64,000 nucleotides of DNA from Orientallactaga sibirica (lineage: Eukaryota; Chordata; Mammalia; Rodentia; Dipodidae). The stretch's first letter is position 1; each line of letters opens with the position of its first letter. Shown here piece after piece: positions 11,021-23,531 of the stretch. The position numbers and the translations under genes were made by a program. The DNA lies in the NCBI GenBank assembly GCA_036365145.1, contig JAEOAD010000029.1, positions 18,482,001-18,546,000 of the forward strand. Reading direction: 5' to 3'. Under the pieces are notes generated by a model, which saw only the letters and a list, made by a program, of their open reading frames with translations, was not told where the DNA came from and did no database searches.

Positions 11021-11150
11021 AGGTCATTTGAAACAGGTTTTCATGTAGCCTAGTGTCACCTCAAACTCATTATTAGCTGAGAATCACCTTGAACTGATCC
11101 TACTGCCTCTGGGGATTATAAGTTTGGGCTACCATGCTAAACTAGACCAG
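11021..11150 (-). mobile_element. Old 7SL/B3-like SINE fragment
   Basis: Read as reverse complement, it keeps the order of a decayed B-type SINE: CAGGTTTTCATGTAGCCTAG, then CTCAAACTCATT, GATCCTACTGCCTCTGGGGAT and GCTACCATGC. It directly follows a TG repeat, as decayed B3-family SINEs often do. Confidence 0.5.
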
Positions 11151-11716
11151 TGCTTTTATTGTAACATTTTGAAGACCCGGAAGCAAAAGACCTCAGCTAA
11201 GCCATGTTGGATCTTGACCCAAAGAAACAGTGAGAAGGTGCTTTGATCTGCCAAGTTAGCAATAATTCCTTGTACACCAAAAGATATCTAACACAATTTT
11301 TTTCTGAATAGGATAGCAGTGCCTAATGTTTGAAAGGAATGAAGTGATGAGCCTGTCATACAGGACAACAAATTTCTCTTGATCTTAGGTTAGAATAAAG
11401 TTATAAGATCTCTATTAAAATCATAATGAATCATTACTTCTATAGTGAACTAGTAAGAACAGTAATGAAAATTATATCAGTAAGTGTAATTATATTGAAA
11501 CAAAGGTCTTTGTTCATAATGAAGTGGTTCTATGAATGTCATTTCCTGTTTGCCTATATCTCTTCCTTTTATATGCATTCGTGTGTGTGTGTTTGTACAT
11601 GTGTGCATGCATATTCATATGTTTGTGGCCATATGTGTGCAGAGGAGTATGCATAAAATATGTACATGGGAGTCTTTCTCAATCACTCTCCACATTTTTC
11701 TTTCTCTTCTTAAATT
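11151..11716. other. Single-copy DNA with impure TG/CA stretch
   Basis: An interrupted TG-rich stretch lies at about 11579-11640. The overlapping frames rich in Cys/Val/His come from it. Confidence 0.55.
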
Positions 11717-11914
11717 TTTTCATTATTTTTATTTGAGACAGAGAGAAAGGGAGAGAGAGGGGAGGGAGAGAGAATATGCACACCAGGGTCTCTAGCCACT
11801 ACAAATGAACTCCAGGTGCATGAGCATCTGGCTTATGTGGGCCCTGGGGAATTGAACCTGGGTCCTTAGGCTTTGCAGGCAAGTGTTTGAACTGCTAAGC
11901 TATCTCTCTAGCCC
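11717..11914 (-). mobile_element. DIP-like SINE, minus strand
   Basis: Reverse-complement copy: A-rich tail and GA run on the left, CATCTGGCTTATGTGGGCCC body, B box as GGGGAATTGAACCTGG, and a head ending in CTAAGCTATCTCTCTAGCCC. Confidence 0.9.
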
Positions 11915-12189
11915 GACACTCAGATTTTATGGAACAGAGAGCCTATAAGTAAATCCACATATGTATGGCCTACTTATTCCCAAAAAAGATAAAAATGTGC
12001 ATGAGAGAAAGGGAAGTCTTCACAATAGCTGGTCTTGGAACTTTATATGTGCTCAAGAACAAGAGAAAAAAAATCTGGACAATAGATCTATATAGACTTT
12101 TCTCAAAAGAAGATGCACAAAAGAAGATACATAGAATTTCTCACTGAATCCAGGACTCACCCATTCAGTTAGACTACTGACCTGACATG

Positions 12190-12309
12190 TCTATGAAATT
12201 CTTCTGCCACTGCATCCCCAAAGCTGGGATTACAGGCAAATGACAGCACTCTAAGCTTTTATGTGGGTCTTGGGGATGCAGTATGGCAAGCACATTACCT
12301 ACTGATCAA
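12190..12309 (-). mobile_element. B3-type SINE fragment, minus strand
   Basis: It keeps CCCCAAAGCTGGGATTACAG, then CTTTTATGTGGGTCTTGGGG and GGCAAGCACATTACC, in the order of a reversed B3 element. Both ends are lost. Confidence 0.55.
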
Positions 12310-14591
12310 TACTCTTTGCATTCCTCTCTTCCTTTTTGGTTTGCCATCACTGACCTCCACAACATGGTTTTATCTTTCTCTGCATTTCCAAAGAACTCAA
12401 CTTACTGTCAGTGGCAGTTACATGACACTGAAGGTATATTATTGATCATGCCACAGAGGGCTCAGACATGATTTCACACTTCCTGAGGACAAACACAATA
12501 CTTTTCATTTCTCTTTAATATCAGCACAGTATGTAGTCATTCATGACAGAGGAAGTATACACAAGTCTACTCCCGCATAGGACAATGATGATGGACAAAA
12601 GATAACTCATTTCTAGACCTTCTGGTTTAAGATGAGAATTTAGATATCAATCACGTTGAAGACAGAGGATGTCGACTTGCAGTATGATGGTAAGAAATTT
12701 TGTACTTGGTTAAGCATACTCAAGCTCTGCCTGTTCCTTGTCACAGGTTCATATCCTGCCACCTGCTCAGTCACCTGTATATATACAGTATCAATGTAAA
12801 GCCAATTCTGAAAAAGAAAAAATCAAAAAGCCAAAGCACTAGACCGTCTGAGCAATTATTGATTTCCCTTTTGACATTCAGCCAGGTAATTAGATTAATA
12901 CTTTGCTTGGTCTTTAAATTCTGGGTTGCCTCGTGACCGTGGGATGTGTCAGGTAAACACATGCATCTAGGTAGCAATTTACCATATGACCTTCTTGTTA
13001 ATCATCATTTTTTGCTGCTGGGAATTAGAAATTTTAATAAAGGAAACATGTGAAACAGGTTGATAGATTGTTATCCCAAAGTTGATGCTAATATACTTAA
13101 AACACAGAAGTCATGAGCAGTGGGTGAATGAATTTAAGTATTGATTATGGCTTCTGAAGGTCAACATTCTTGAATCTCTTGAAGATGTATAAGAGAAATG
13201 CTTCCTAACTCAATAGTAAATAATAATTATTAAAATAATGTATAATACAACTTTAGAAGCTAGGAAAATGTTATAGTAGTTATCAATCAAAAATGTACTT
13301 CCCACTGAATATTATGGTTAGTGTGTTGGGGTACAGTATAGAATTGCACCATTCTATATTGAAATACATATTTTTTCTGGATATTTTCATATGATTTTTT
13401 CCCTCTGTCTGAAACTGGCTTAAGCACCTTCTATCTATTTAAATCTTGATCATCCTTCATAGCTAATGTTAAGGACATGTCAACAAGTTTGGCTCTATCA
13501 GATGTTTTGTGGATTACAATAGCACCTTGTTCTGAACATACATTCTAACATAATTAATTTTCCTGAATCTTTCTTCATGTTTCCTCAAGACTACAATTCT
13601 AGTAAAGACAGTGTCTTATTGCTTTACTCCTAAAATATCATAGATCTAGCCACATATAAAAATATCAAAAAGCAATACATAATTAGAGTGAATGACTACC
13701 ACCATTCATAAATGTAAGTTAAATTAGTAGTACATTTGATGTAATTAATATTTAAAATATGATTTAAAATAGTGAGTAATATCCCAGCCCCAAAATGAAC
13801 CTTTGCTTCCTTAGAAAGCTTTATCCTTGTGGTTGGTCTTTGATATTATTTCTAATATTTGTTTCTGTAAGATAATAGCATAGAGTCCACTTGGCAATAG
13901 AACCCTAATCTCAATTTCAGTTGACTTCCTAGAATGGATTCCCAGGGACAGAATACTTTTATGGTATATGATGTTCTTACCAGACTGTATTTTGGAAAGT
14001 TCAGAGATGCATGGTGTTAACAGTGATTATTGATTATTTTATAAACATTGACATATAGACTCAGTGATCATGTTACATGTAGGATATTTTGTTCTTAGGT
14101 TTTTACATATTAGTTATAATACTTTACATCTGTATCTGGTTATAATTCTTTGGAACTTTTATCTCCAACTTTATTTGCCAATATATCTGGTTCTAAACTT
14201 GGATTTTGAGATCATTTTCATGCCAACATATTTTCCTGCACCAAGATGGAAATGGAAGCTTTCTGCAACAGGTAAAGCTGCATATTACAAAAAATTGCCA
14301 CAGGGTAACTAAAGCACAAAAATTCATTTTTATGTATTGCTTCCATGATGGTTCCATATTTAGGGGGAATGAATATTTCTGCGGTAAAACTTGAGCGAGG
14401 AAACAATGTGTTGGTCTTTAAATATCAGCTCATTACTACATTTGCCTTTCAGAATTTTCCTCTTCAGTGCTTCCCCAAAACATTCCCTTTCTCCATACTT
14501 CTCTATGGTTTGCATAAACCTTTCATATTCACTTGCATCACCTTATGTGTTTGGGATTAAGCCTCATTCTTGGTAACTGGTAGAGCCTTTG
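12310..14591. other. Single-copy A/T-rich DNA (2.3 kb)
   Basis: No repeat, exon-like frame or RNA gene is recognised. The short open frames of 60-82 codons have no recognisable motif. Confidence 0.5.
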
Positions 14592-14850
14592 TGTGGTAGA
14601 GCCTTCCTGGAGATGAGTCACAGGGATGACATATCCAGCTCCAGTGTCAGTACAAGTTAACTGCTTCAAATTACATCTTCCCAGCTGATGCAACAAAACA
14701 TGACAACCTACTGATACGCTCATACCATTCTTTCCCAGCCATGATGAAATGTCCCCTAAAACCTGCATGCCAAAATAAACATTTTCCTTCCATAAGCTGT
14801 TCATGGTTAGGCATTGTTTTTAGCCCAGCAATGGGAAGGTAACTGCTGCA
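14592..14850 (+). mobile_element. MaLR-type LTR, partial
   Basis: It starts TGTGGTAGAGCC and ends TAACTGCTGCA. It contains AATAAA at about 14774-14779 followed by TTCCTTCCATAAGCTG and CCCAGCAATGGGAAGG, a typical rodent MaLR R-U5 arrangement. At 259 bp it is shorter than a full LTR, so internal loss is likely. Confidence 0.6.
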
Positions 14851-14920
14851 CATCTTTTAAATTAAAACATACAGCTACTTTTTAATCCTCTAAGTGCTCA
14901 GGAAAATACCTTTGCATATA

Positions 14921-14922
<2 letters not shown>

Positions 14923-14951
<29 letters not shown>

Positions 14952-15094
14952 GGTTTTTCAAGGTAGGGTTTCACTCAGGTCCAGGCTGACCTGGAATTCA
15001 CTATGTAGTCTCAGGGTGGCCTCCAACTCATGGTGATCCTCCTACCTCTGCCTCCTGATTGCTGGAATTAAAGGTGTGTGCCACCATGCCTGGC
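14923..15094 (-). mobile_element. B1-type SINE, minus strand
   Basis: A poly(T) of about 30 bases is followed by the reversed B1 consensus (GGTTTTTCAAGGTAGGGTTT through CACCATGCCTGGC). Flanks share a CATATAT/CATAATATAT-like stretch, a possible degraded target duplication. Confidence 0.9.
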
Positions 15095-15211
15095 CATTCT
15101 CATAATATATCTTAAATGTGAAATGATTTTATTGACAAAACCTGTGAGGCAATGAGTAACTTATGAGCGATTAAGTGTGAATGTGAGCATTATTGAAGTA
15201 CTGAAGATACT

Positions 15212-15550
15212 GGGCTGGCGAGAAAGCTCATAGAGAGAAGTGCTCAGCACACTAGTATGGGGACGTGAGGTTGAGATCCCATCATCCACGTCATAGCCAG
15301 ATAGATATTATGGCATACCCTTGAAATCCCATGCTGGAACAGTGGAGACACGAGGATCCCTAGGACTTGCTGGCTATCTTGTGTAGCCTAATTGGTGATC
15401 TCAGGTTAAATGACACTGTGTCTTAAAACATAAGCTTAAGTAAGACACCTGATGTCTGCCCCTGATGTCCACAGGCATGTTCATACAGATACATTTGTGC
15501 CTGTACTAATATATGTGCCCACACACGTATGAATACAAACACACACACCC
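15212..15550 (+). mobile_element. B3-type SINE, plus strand
   Basis: A tRNA-like head (GGGCTGGCGAGAAAGCTCAT) is followed by GAGACACGAGGATCCCTAGG, CTTGCTGGCTATCTTGTGTAG, CCTAATTGGTGATCTC and a 3' end rich in CACATGC/ACACAC. This is the B3 order in rodents. Confidence 0.75.
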
Positions 15551-15694
15551 CAAGAACATCCACATACAACAACTGCACATATATCCATGCTATCATGGAC
15601 TATAATAGCAAGGAAAGATGAAGGTTAATGTCTGGCTCGAAGAGCTTAGTGGCAAGGGACAGGGCTCTCGTCTGCTTATCTGTATATATTTTAT

Positions 15695-15698
<4 letters not shown>

Positions 15699-15735
<37 letters not shown>

Positions 15736-15877
15736 GTTTTTCGAGGTAGGTTCTTATTATAGCTCAGGCTGACCTGGAATTCACTACGTAGTCTCAGGGT
15801 AGCCTCGAACTCAAGAGGATCTTCCTACCTCTGCCTCCCAAGTGCTGGGATTAAAGGCATGCCCTACTATGCCTGGC
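15699..15877 (-). mobile_element. B1-type SINE, minus strand
   Basis: A poly(T) of about 36 bases plus a reversed B1 ending TACTATGCCTGGC. TAGAC occurs just before the T-run and again just after the element, a short target duplication. Confidence 0.92.
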
Positions 15878-17121
15878 TAGACATTTCTTTAATATCCTTT
15901 CATTCACCAGCTTTGAATCATTATTCCTAACATGACAATGTGATGTATTTGTGTATGTTACAATTGGCTTCTTCTCATGTCATACTTGGATCATTCTGGT
16001 TAGTTCATATCCTTTGTTCACATTGCTTTTCCAAAGACATAAGTATGCTGTGAGATTGTGTTGTTGGAACTGTGAACAATTATAAGAGGCACACCTATGC
16101 CTGGGTTTAATTTTGCTACAGAGTATGATTAAAATGCATGTTTCCTCAGAGGAGCACCAACATGGATACACATTGTGAGAAAATTACCAATGTGGAATGC
16201 CACTTATCAAACAAACCATCTTCTAACATGTTACAACTTTTAGAATAATTGAATTTAATGAGCTTTTCTCCATTTGTACCCAAGGAATTTAATCTCTAAT
16301 CAAGTCTAATGGGTGTTCTCCCATGAGGTAAAAATTCTGCACACACAGTAAAGAACTCAGAATGCACAGAGACTTTAAAGGAAAGGAGAAGTTTCTTTTT
16401 TTAGACAAATAGGTAAAATTTGAATGAATTTTCATTAAATTCTTATATATTTATGATTTATTTAAAATATTATTTTATTACATCTCTTAAAGAGTCATTT
16501 AAATATTAACAAAGTACCAGTGATAATGTTACATTCCATAAATTGAAAACTGTCTAAACCTCATGCTATTGCATCTAGAAAACTAGAAAATTAAACTAGT
16601 TTTTTAACTAGTATAATTAAGCTAGTTAATTTTACTAGTTTAAAAGTTGAACAACTCTATTTGAATGAATATTCTTTTTACTAGAAAATTTCTCTTAAGG
16701 CACTATGCTATAAGAAAAAAAAGTAATTTGCATTTAAAAATAAAAAGACAAAGGACATAACAATGATTCTGTGCAAGCTGACTTAATATGTGATGTCTAT
16801 AATTTCTCATATTTTTATAAACATTAACACATTCTTATACAGAAATTTGCCCTTTATCATGCTATGCTGTATTTCTTTCATTTTGTCTACTTTATCTTCA
16901 TTTCTTCATAAATGGCAACCATTATAAGCATTATATTATGCATTTCAGAAAATTATGGTCCAGTTATCATATATAAACTATTAATCCTTTTCTCCAAAAC
17001 TAACATTCTGTAGTACTTTTACTTTAGCTCACATGTATGAAAATGTGTGTGTGTTCATTTTGTGTATTACAAATTGAAAATTGAAAAAGACTCTAACTGA
17101 GTAAAGAATAAAAACATGTAA
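15878..17121. other. Single-copy A/T-rich DNA with a hairpin
   Basis: Very A/T-rich. The only structure is the inverted repeat at 16580-16641, listed separately. Confidence 0.55.
16580..16641. repeat. Imperfect AT-rich inverted repeat
   Basis: Two 20-base arms (16580-16599 and 16622-16641) match as reverse complements at 17 of 20 positions around a 22-base spacer. Both are built from ACTAG/CTAGT words. It could form a hairpin or cruciform. It resembles no known element. Confidence 0.75.
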
Positions 17122-17359
17122 GGCTGGAGAGATTGCTTAGTGGCTAAAATACTTACCTATGAAGCCTAAGAACCCAGGTTCAATTCCCCAGTACCCATAT
17201 AAGCTAGATGCACAAGGCGGTATATGTGTCTGGAGTTCATTTACAATGGCTGGAGGAATGGAGGAATATGAATATGCATTCTCTCTATTCCCTCTATCTG
17301 CCTGTCTCTCTCTCTTTCTCTCTCTGTATCTCGCAAATAAAATAAGTAAATAAAATTTA
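17122..17359 (+). mobile_element. DIP-like SINE, plus strand
   Basis: Head GGCTGGAGAGATTGCTTAG, B box GGTTCAATTCCCC, body CTGGAGTTCATTTACAATGG, a long CT-rich run and a TAAA-type tail. Confidence 0.92.
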
Positions 17360-19247
17360 GAAAAGAAATGTATATCAATAATCATTTAATATAAAGGAAG
17401 TGATGTGAGACTCACATTATTTAAGGGCTTGAAACAAAGGTTTATGATATCCAGTTTTCCAAATATTAAATAGTTAGTTTCTTGCAGTTTGCATATTTAG
17501 ATTATACTTTAGGTAATACTGTGACTTTGGAAATGTTCCTTTAAAACAGAGGGATTTTTTTGTAAATATGAAGTATCTTATTGCATTCAGCCACGTGGAA
17601 CTAGGTATTATTAGCATTAGAAGGAAACAGTATTTGGTATTTTCACTGTCAAAAAATAAATCTCAGATTTTCTCAAGAGTATGGAGCTGCCAAAATGTCA
17701 AAAATGCTTAAGAAATTGTTGCATGTGAAGAAAATGAAAAAATGGAGTAAAAACAATAATTCTATAGAAAATCTACAGATGATGATACCTGCCTATGGAG
17801 ATTCAGTGATACTTTGCAGAATCTACAGATAATGTGGCTGGTCCATGGAGAGCCCATGAATACTCTGCCACTGTGTAAACTAGTGACTAGACTGTCACTT
17901 TGTAAACATGCCTCACAGTTGAGCATTTATTTTTATTAGTTGATATATCAATGCTTTGGGAATTAAAATGGCTTAAATAAATGATACACGTAAAGAAAAT
18001 TATCTTATTTTGAATTATTTTACTTGATATTTCTAAAGGATATTTTTCTTTTCAGTAATTAATGACCATTTTACTTTTTGAACAATGGTTAATCAACAAA
18101 TATATCAGCACTCATAACTATATGCTGTTTAGTGTCCTCAGGGTGAAGAGTAAAATAATGCTAACGATTATTAGACTCTTAAATTGAAGATAAATTGCCA
18201 CAATAATCTCATGTTTTATATCCTAACCTTAAATCAGCATGTAATTATTTTTTTATTTATCTAAGAACTATGAAATAATAAAGCCTGTTTAGTTCTTGTT
18301 TTAGAAATTTTCCTCATGATAGAAACTTTATCAAAGTTGCTTAGATATAAATTTAATTTAAAACCAGAATCATAAGATGGAAATAGCTGAAGTCTGAGAG
18401 GTAAAATGAGCATAGGATTTCAAAAGAGGAAGCAAAAGGAGCAAGGATCGAAATTCAGGAGGAACTAAAAGATATGGAAAGTCTGTGAAATAAATCTATT
18501 TATCTGGCAGAAAATCTAGAAAGAGAACAAGAAAAAAAAAAAAAAAGAAAGAAAGTCAAAACCCAAAATGGTATCGAAAGAGAATTGTTTGAGGCTAAAG
18601 GAAGTCAATTGCTTTGAATTAGGAAGGGTCCTGGACTCTGTGGCTGGTTAGTGACAAACAGGTCATAGCTAGATAGATAATGGGATTAATTGTTCAGAGA
18701 CGAAAAAAACAGTCATGTCCACAATTACAATAGCAGCAACATCCTATTAACAAGTGGATGATAACCTGAGTGGTCTTTGATGTTTCATTAAGTGGCCATG
18801 AGGACCCAGAGACATCTTCATCACCCTGTGTGGAATCAGTGTGAGCACAGGATCCCACAGGACATGAATAGCAAACAAATGTGAGGCAAGATGAAACACT
18901 GCCAGACATTCCGCAACTTAGATATTTTAATATTCACATATGTTCTATCAAATTGTTTTGCTTTCTGAAGTGGAGAATTTTTCAATTGTGTGTTTATGAT
19001 AATACATGTTTAGCATCACAGCTATTATCCCACATATGAGTTTTCTGAGGTTAGAGACTTGCGTTGTTATTTTTCCTAATTGTCTTCTTGCTGTCTCTTG
19101 CTTTATGCTTTATTTTTATTAGTGATATAGAATTTATGCTAATTTTATTGTTTTATTAATTTTAACAGTCTGTTTCATATTATCCAGATATGACATTTTA
19201 GGAAAAAAATGAAAATTTTTTCAGTAATTGTCAAGAGTGAAGTAGAA
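17360..19247. other. Single-copy A/T-rich DNA
   Basis: It contains a diverged 50-bp duplication (17770-17869) and an A-run at about 18532-18546. Nothing else is recognised. Confidence 0.5.
17770..17869 (+). repeat. Diverged tandem duplication, 50-bp unit
   Basis: Two adjacent units both start AATCTACAGAT, share an internal CCTATGGAGA/CCATGGAGA block, and end ACT(T/C)TGC. They are roughly two-thirds identical by eye. Confidence 0.6.
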
Positions 19248-19261
19248 GAACATCTTTATTT

Positions 19262-19419
19262 ATTTGTTTGGTTTTGGTTTTTCAAGGTAGGGTCTCCCTC
19301 TAGCTCAGGCTGACCTGGAATTCACTATGTAGTAGCAGGGTGGCCTCGAACTCATGGCGATCCTCCGACCTCGGCCTCCTGAGTGCTGGGATTAAAGGCG
19401 TGCACCACCACGCCTGGCT
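19262..19419 (-). mobile_element. B1-type SINE with clear target duplication
   Basis: Reversed B1 (GGTTTTTCAAGGTAGGGTCT through CACCACGCCTGGCT). The flanks are GAACATCTTTATTT (19248-19261) and GAATATCTTTATTT (19420-19433), a 14-bp duplication with one change. The close match to the family pattern suggests a fairly young copy. Confidence 0.95.
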
Positions 19420-19433
19420 GAATATCTTTATTT

Positions 19434-20617
19434 CACAAGTTCTTATTTAAAAGTTACAATATTCAGTAACTTGTTAGACAGTACTTATAGGACACAACTT
19501 TGTCTAAAACTGAATTCTGAGCATAAAATCCTTTCTCCATAGTATTAACCTCAGAGTCTGAGAGACTCTATGATTGTTTTTTATACAAGTAATCAATATT
19601 TTCTCTTTTGCATTTTGTATGTTTGCATAGTTTGATGTTTTGTATGAAATTTAGTACATTTTGTATATAGAAGTATTCTTGACTATTGCACCAATTTCAC
19701 TTATTTTTAATTAAAATACTAATTTATTTGTTAAAACATCTTAATAATGAAATGATAGGAGAAAATATTACAATGCTATTTTTCTTTTCCAACTTATTAA
19801 ATTGATACAGATCATATTATATTTTATGAACTTAATTAAATTGCACACGGATGTGATCATTAACCAGGGAATGATAAGGTAGCAAGTTCAATTTAAGGAG
19901 GCTTGTCACCTACAAAGTACAGGAGGCCACACCACCATCATGGTTCTTTCTGCTAGTGGAATTCTGTTGCTAGAAACGCCTTTGGTTTCTGTAGATCAGT
20001 TTTCTGATAAGGGAAAACCATGTTTCTGAATAGGAGAGCTTCTTTAGGAGACACTCGAGGAAGGTGCTTTCTTTTTCCATCCACTAATCAGGTCACTCCA
20101 ACCTGAAGGCAGGGAGAAGTCATCTCTCCAGAACACAATGTTTTCTGTCCTGTCTTCTGTTCAGGGTGACTTTGCAAGTCTCTGTCCCATTTTCAATATG
20201 TTTCTCTTGCTGGGACTCTTATCTACAAGTCTCTGTGAGTCTATTAGATGACATTGTCAGCCCTCCATGCTACACTGTAACCAGACAAACTTGCTCTGCT
20301 TTGGTGGAATCACAAAATCTTAAGCCCTTTGGCCAGAGAGATGGAAGATCATACTACTCTCTGAGTATTCTTCCTACATCTGTGAGTCTGATGAGTGTTC
20401 TGCTACTCTCGTCTTTGCCTCCACACACAGTCCATCAGGAATGAGACCTCTGTGAACCCAACACTGAATGTCCTAAAAGTTTTCCAGCAGCTTCTCTTCC
20501 AGTTGGGTAATAAGCTATCCTAATTCCAGTCTCAAGAAGCCTGTTAGGTAAATGTAAACATGTGAAGATGGGAGAATGTACTTTATTTATATTTGCATAT
20601 CTTTATAGGTTTGCAGG
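19434..20617. other. Single-copy DNA
   Basis: The part at about 19900-20550 is less A/T-rich than its surroundings, with a 92-codon frame at 20166-20444. I recognise neither a repeat nor a protein family there. Confidence 0.45.
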
Positions 20618-20810
20618 TTTTTTTTTTTTTTTTTTTTTTTAATATTTTATTATTTATTTATTTATTTGAGAGAGAGAGAAATCTACCATGTGGTAGGGTC
20701 TCCAGGTCTCCAGATGCACCAGCTTATGTGGGTCCTTTTTTAATTGTGGGTCCTCCAGCCCCATAGCACCAGCTTTTTTAATTGTGGGTCCCAACCCCAT
20801 ATGGAGTGGT
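20618..20810 (-). mobile_element. DIP-like SINE remnant with internal duplication
   Basis: A T-run and TTATTTATTTATTTGAGAGAG lead into TCTCCAGATGCACCAGCTTATG and GTGGGTCC. A stretch based on TTTTTTAATTGTGGGTCC then appears twice (about 20738 and 20774 onward), along with CACCAGCTT. The tRNA-like head is missing. Confidence 0.65.
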
Positions 20811-22017
20811 GTTACTCTAAGTGGGAGTTGTGAATAAGTTGGTAAAAGTTAACAGTGGCTGAATCTGCAATGACAAAACCAAATGTGGAGTGAGTCCAAG
20901 GTGTTTCCTGAAGCACTTGTCACAGCTGCAGTGGTTCTGCAGACATAACATATGGACTGTGAACCAGGCATGCCATCACAGCACAAGATGTCAACAAATG
21001 CTGTCAGAAACACCTCAGCCAAGATTGGATACTACTCAATCTTTGAATATCAGTTATTTTTATTTCACATAAAATTTTTTCTCCTCTTTAATAAACATAA
21101 TTTTTTAATTATGGAATGTTATCATTCATTCATCATTCATCAGCATGTGAGTACCAAAATCGTATATCTCCAGTTACTCTTATATTAGAACATTTATTTT
21201 TATAAACTACTGCTTGATTTCAGTCTCATAAAAATCACTAAATGAATTTTGGGTTGGGGTTAGGAAAGAATTTCCAATAACTCTCTCTCTCTTATTCTCT
21301 ATAAAATAAATAAATAAATAAATAAATAAATAAAAGGAAAATAATATTGATTATTAATGAAAATTAGATACATCTTTAGTTAATGATGACATATATCATT
21401 GCTCAGAAAGCACAAGAAATAAATTACAAAAATAGCAGTAATCTCAATAGGAAAATTTGTTAAAATGAATATACCAAATAAATACTACATACATATTTTT
21501 ATAGATGGTGTAAATTAAGCATTAAAAATGTAAAATAGGTTCAAAAAGATTCACATATAAAGATACAATCTAGCAAAATCTATGTCATATATATATATTT
21601 GCAATTATAAAAATTATATTATTTAGGACAGATTTAAAAGAATAAAATAAATGAAAATGTGTTATCATATGACAGACTATAAATGCAAAATTCATTACAA
21701 GGAAGACATTGATTCCATAAAAATTAATCTGTGTTTTCTATGTATCAACATTATATAATGATCTTCAAATTAGATTCTACATACAGACACATACACACAC
21801 AGGTATGTATAATGTATATATAAATATATATACCAGAATTTAATAAAAAGGAATACATGGAAAGGAAATAGAGAAAGATCTCTGAACTGTCTTACCTCAA
21901 GAAAAATATAAAGTTTTAAATGATTTCAATTAACTGTTCAATTTGCAAAGAGTAAGAAAAATTATCATCCATTATCATATAGAACAGGGTGATAGTAAGT
22001 TAGTATGGGTATCTGAG
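20811..22017. other. Single-copy A/T-rich DNA
   Basis: It contains a CT run plus (TAAA)n tail at about 21281-21334, probably a leftover SINE tail. Nothing else is recognised. Confidence 0.5.
21281..21334 (+). repeat. CT run and (TAAA)n, probable SINE tail remnant
   Basis: CTCTCTCTCT followed by eight or so AAAT units matches the tail of the DIP-like SINE, but no body precedes it. Confidence 0.5.
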
Positions 22018-22364
22018 TGCTGCAATCAGGTTCACAATGCTGACAGTAAACACCCAACAAAGAGCAGCTTGAGGGAAAAAGGTTTATTTTGGCTTACAGA
22101 CTCAAGGGGAAGCTCCATGATGACAGAGGAAAATTATGGCATGAGCAGAGGATGAACATCACCTCCTGGCCAACATCAGATGGACAACAGCAACAGGAGA
22201 GTGTGCCAAATACTGGCAAGAAGAAGCTGGTTGCAATACCCATAAGCCCACCCTCAACAATACATTGCCTCCAAGATGCTTTATTTCCCAAATTGCCATC
22301 AGCTGGAATAATGACATTCACAACACCTAAGTTTATGGGGGGAAACCTGAATCAAACCACCACA
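22018..22364 (-). repeat. 3' LTR of minus-strand provirus
   Basis: It reads as the reverse complement of the family LTR, from TGCTGCAATCAGG to AATCAAACCACCACA. A pyrimidine run (reverse of the polypurine tract) follows directly at 22365-22380. Confidence 0.85.
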
Positions 22365-22380
22365 TTCTTCCTTTGGCCCC
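22365..22380 (-). promoter_or_regulatory. Polypurine tract of minus-strand provirus
   Basis: On the minus strand it reads GGGGCCAAAGGAAGAA directly before the LTR start TGTGGTGG, the expected position for plus-strand priming. Confidence 0.65.
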
Positions 22381-23512
22381 TATAAACTGATAACCATACA
22401 TGATATAAAATATAATGCATTTAGTACAACTTTAAAAGTCCACATAATTTTTAATCAATCCCAATGATGTTCAAACATCCTCATAGTCCAAGGATTTTTA
22501 ACTGACCCATATTACCCCCAAAACAAAAAATCCATAATAGCAAAAAATTAACATTTATACTGCTAAAATGGCATTGGGCATAGCAAAGAAATATTCAACC
22601 AATACAAAGTTTAAACAGCCAGGGAAAATATCAAACTCTGTAGCTCCAAGTCCAACAACTCTAGTCAGTGACAAGTCTCCAAGTCCGATAATTCTAACCA
22701 GCAACAAGTCTCTGGAGTTCCAATTCCACCCCTCCAGCTAGGCTACTCACAATCCTAGAAAACTTCATCAGGGACAAGCAGCTCTCCTTAGCAGCCCTCA
22801 CATGGACCCAGCATCTCTACTGGGTCTCCACAGCAACCCACGGTCCATCTTCATGGCTCCATTAGTTCTCCATGTAGGCAATCCAGAAAACCTGCTTCAC
22901 ACTGCCCATGGCTATTTCCAAAACACAAGACTGCATTACAAATTCAGTGACCCTGTCTTTTCTGCATTTCTTCTACTCTATAATACCAGTTGTGGTGCCA
23001 ATTTGTTAATCTGGGGGTGGGGGGTAAATCAGATTTTGAAGAACAGAACACTCCTTCAGCATTCAGGACCCTTCAAAAGACTGCATTCTTTCTGTTTTCC
23101 CAACACAGGACAGCTAACCCAAGCTCAGTGGTTGTAATCTCTCATACAATTACAGCTAAACAGGCAGCAGTATCAGTCCAAATATATCATGTTTTCTGAG
23201 GCATATACCTCTAATCAAACCAGTTTATGTCTATGCAATGCAACCCTGCACAAGTTCTCAGGATACTGGCATAACAGCAAGCCTCTCACACAAACTACTT
23301 CTAGCACAGTCCAGTCAAAGCTCTTTCTCACCTTCACAAGCCAAACCTCACAGTCCATAATTCTTACTGCATTCATGTCTTTAGATTCTGTCCACAATAG
23401 TCCATCAAGTTGTAATTATAGCACTATGAGTTACCTCTTAGGTTGAGATTTCAAATTCATCCACATTCCTCCTGTACAGCGCACACACTCAGGTATTTAG
23501 CAGCAATCAAAC

Positions 23513-23525
23513 CACTTGGTATCAA
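23513..23525 (-). promoter_or_regulatory. Primer-binding site of minus-strand provirus, decayed
   Basis: The minus strand reads GTTGATACCAAGTGG just inside the 5' LTR. It aligns with the TTGGTACCAAGGAGTGG site of the plus-strand copy, with changes. Confidence 0.5.
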
Positions 23526-23531
23526 CTTTAC

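Noticed and set aside
19900..20550. Possible exon cluster or ERV internal region in a less A/T-rich stretch
   Set aside because: I could match it to neither a repeat nor a protein family, and the open frame is short and without motifs.
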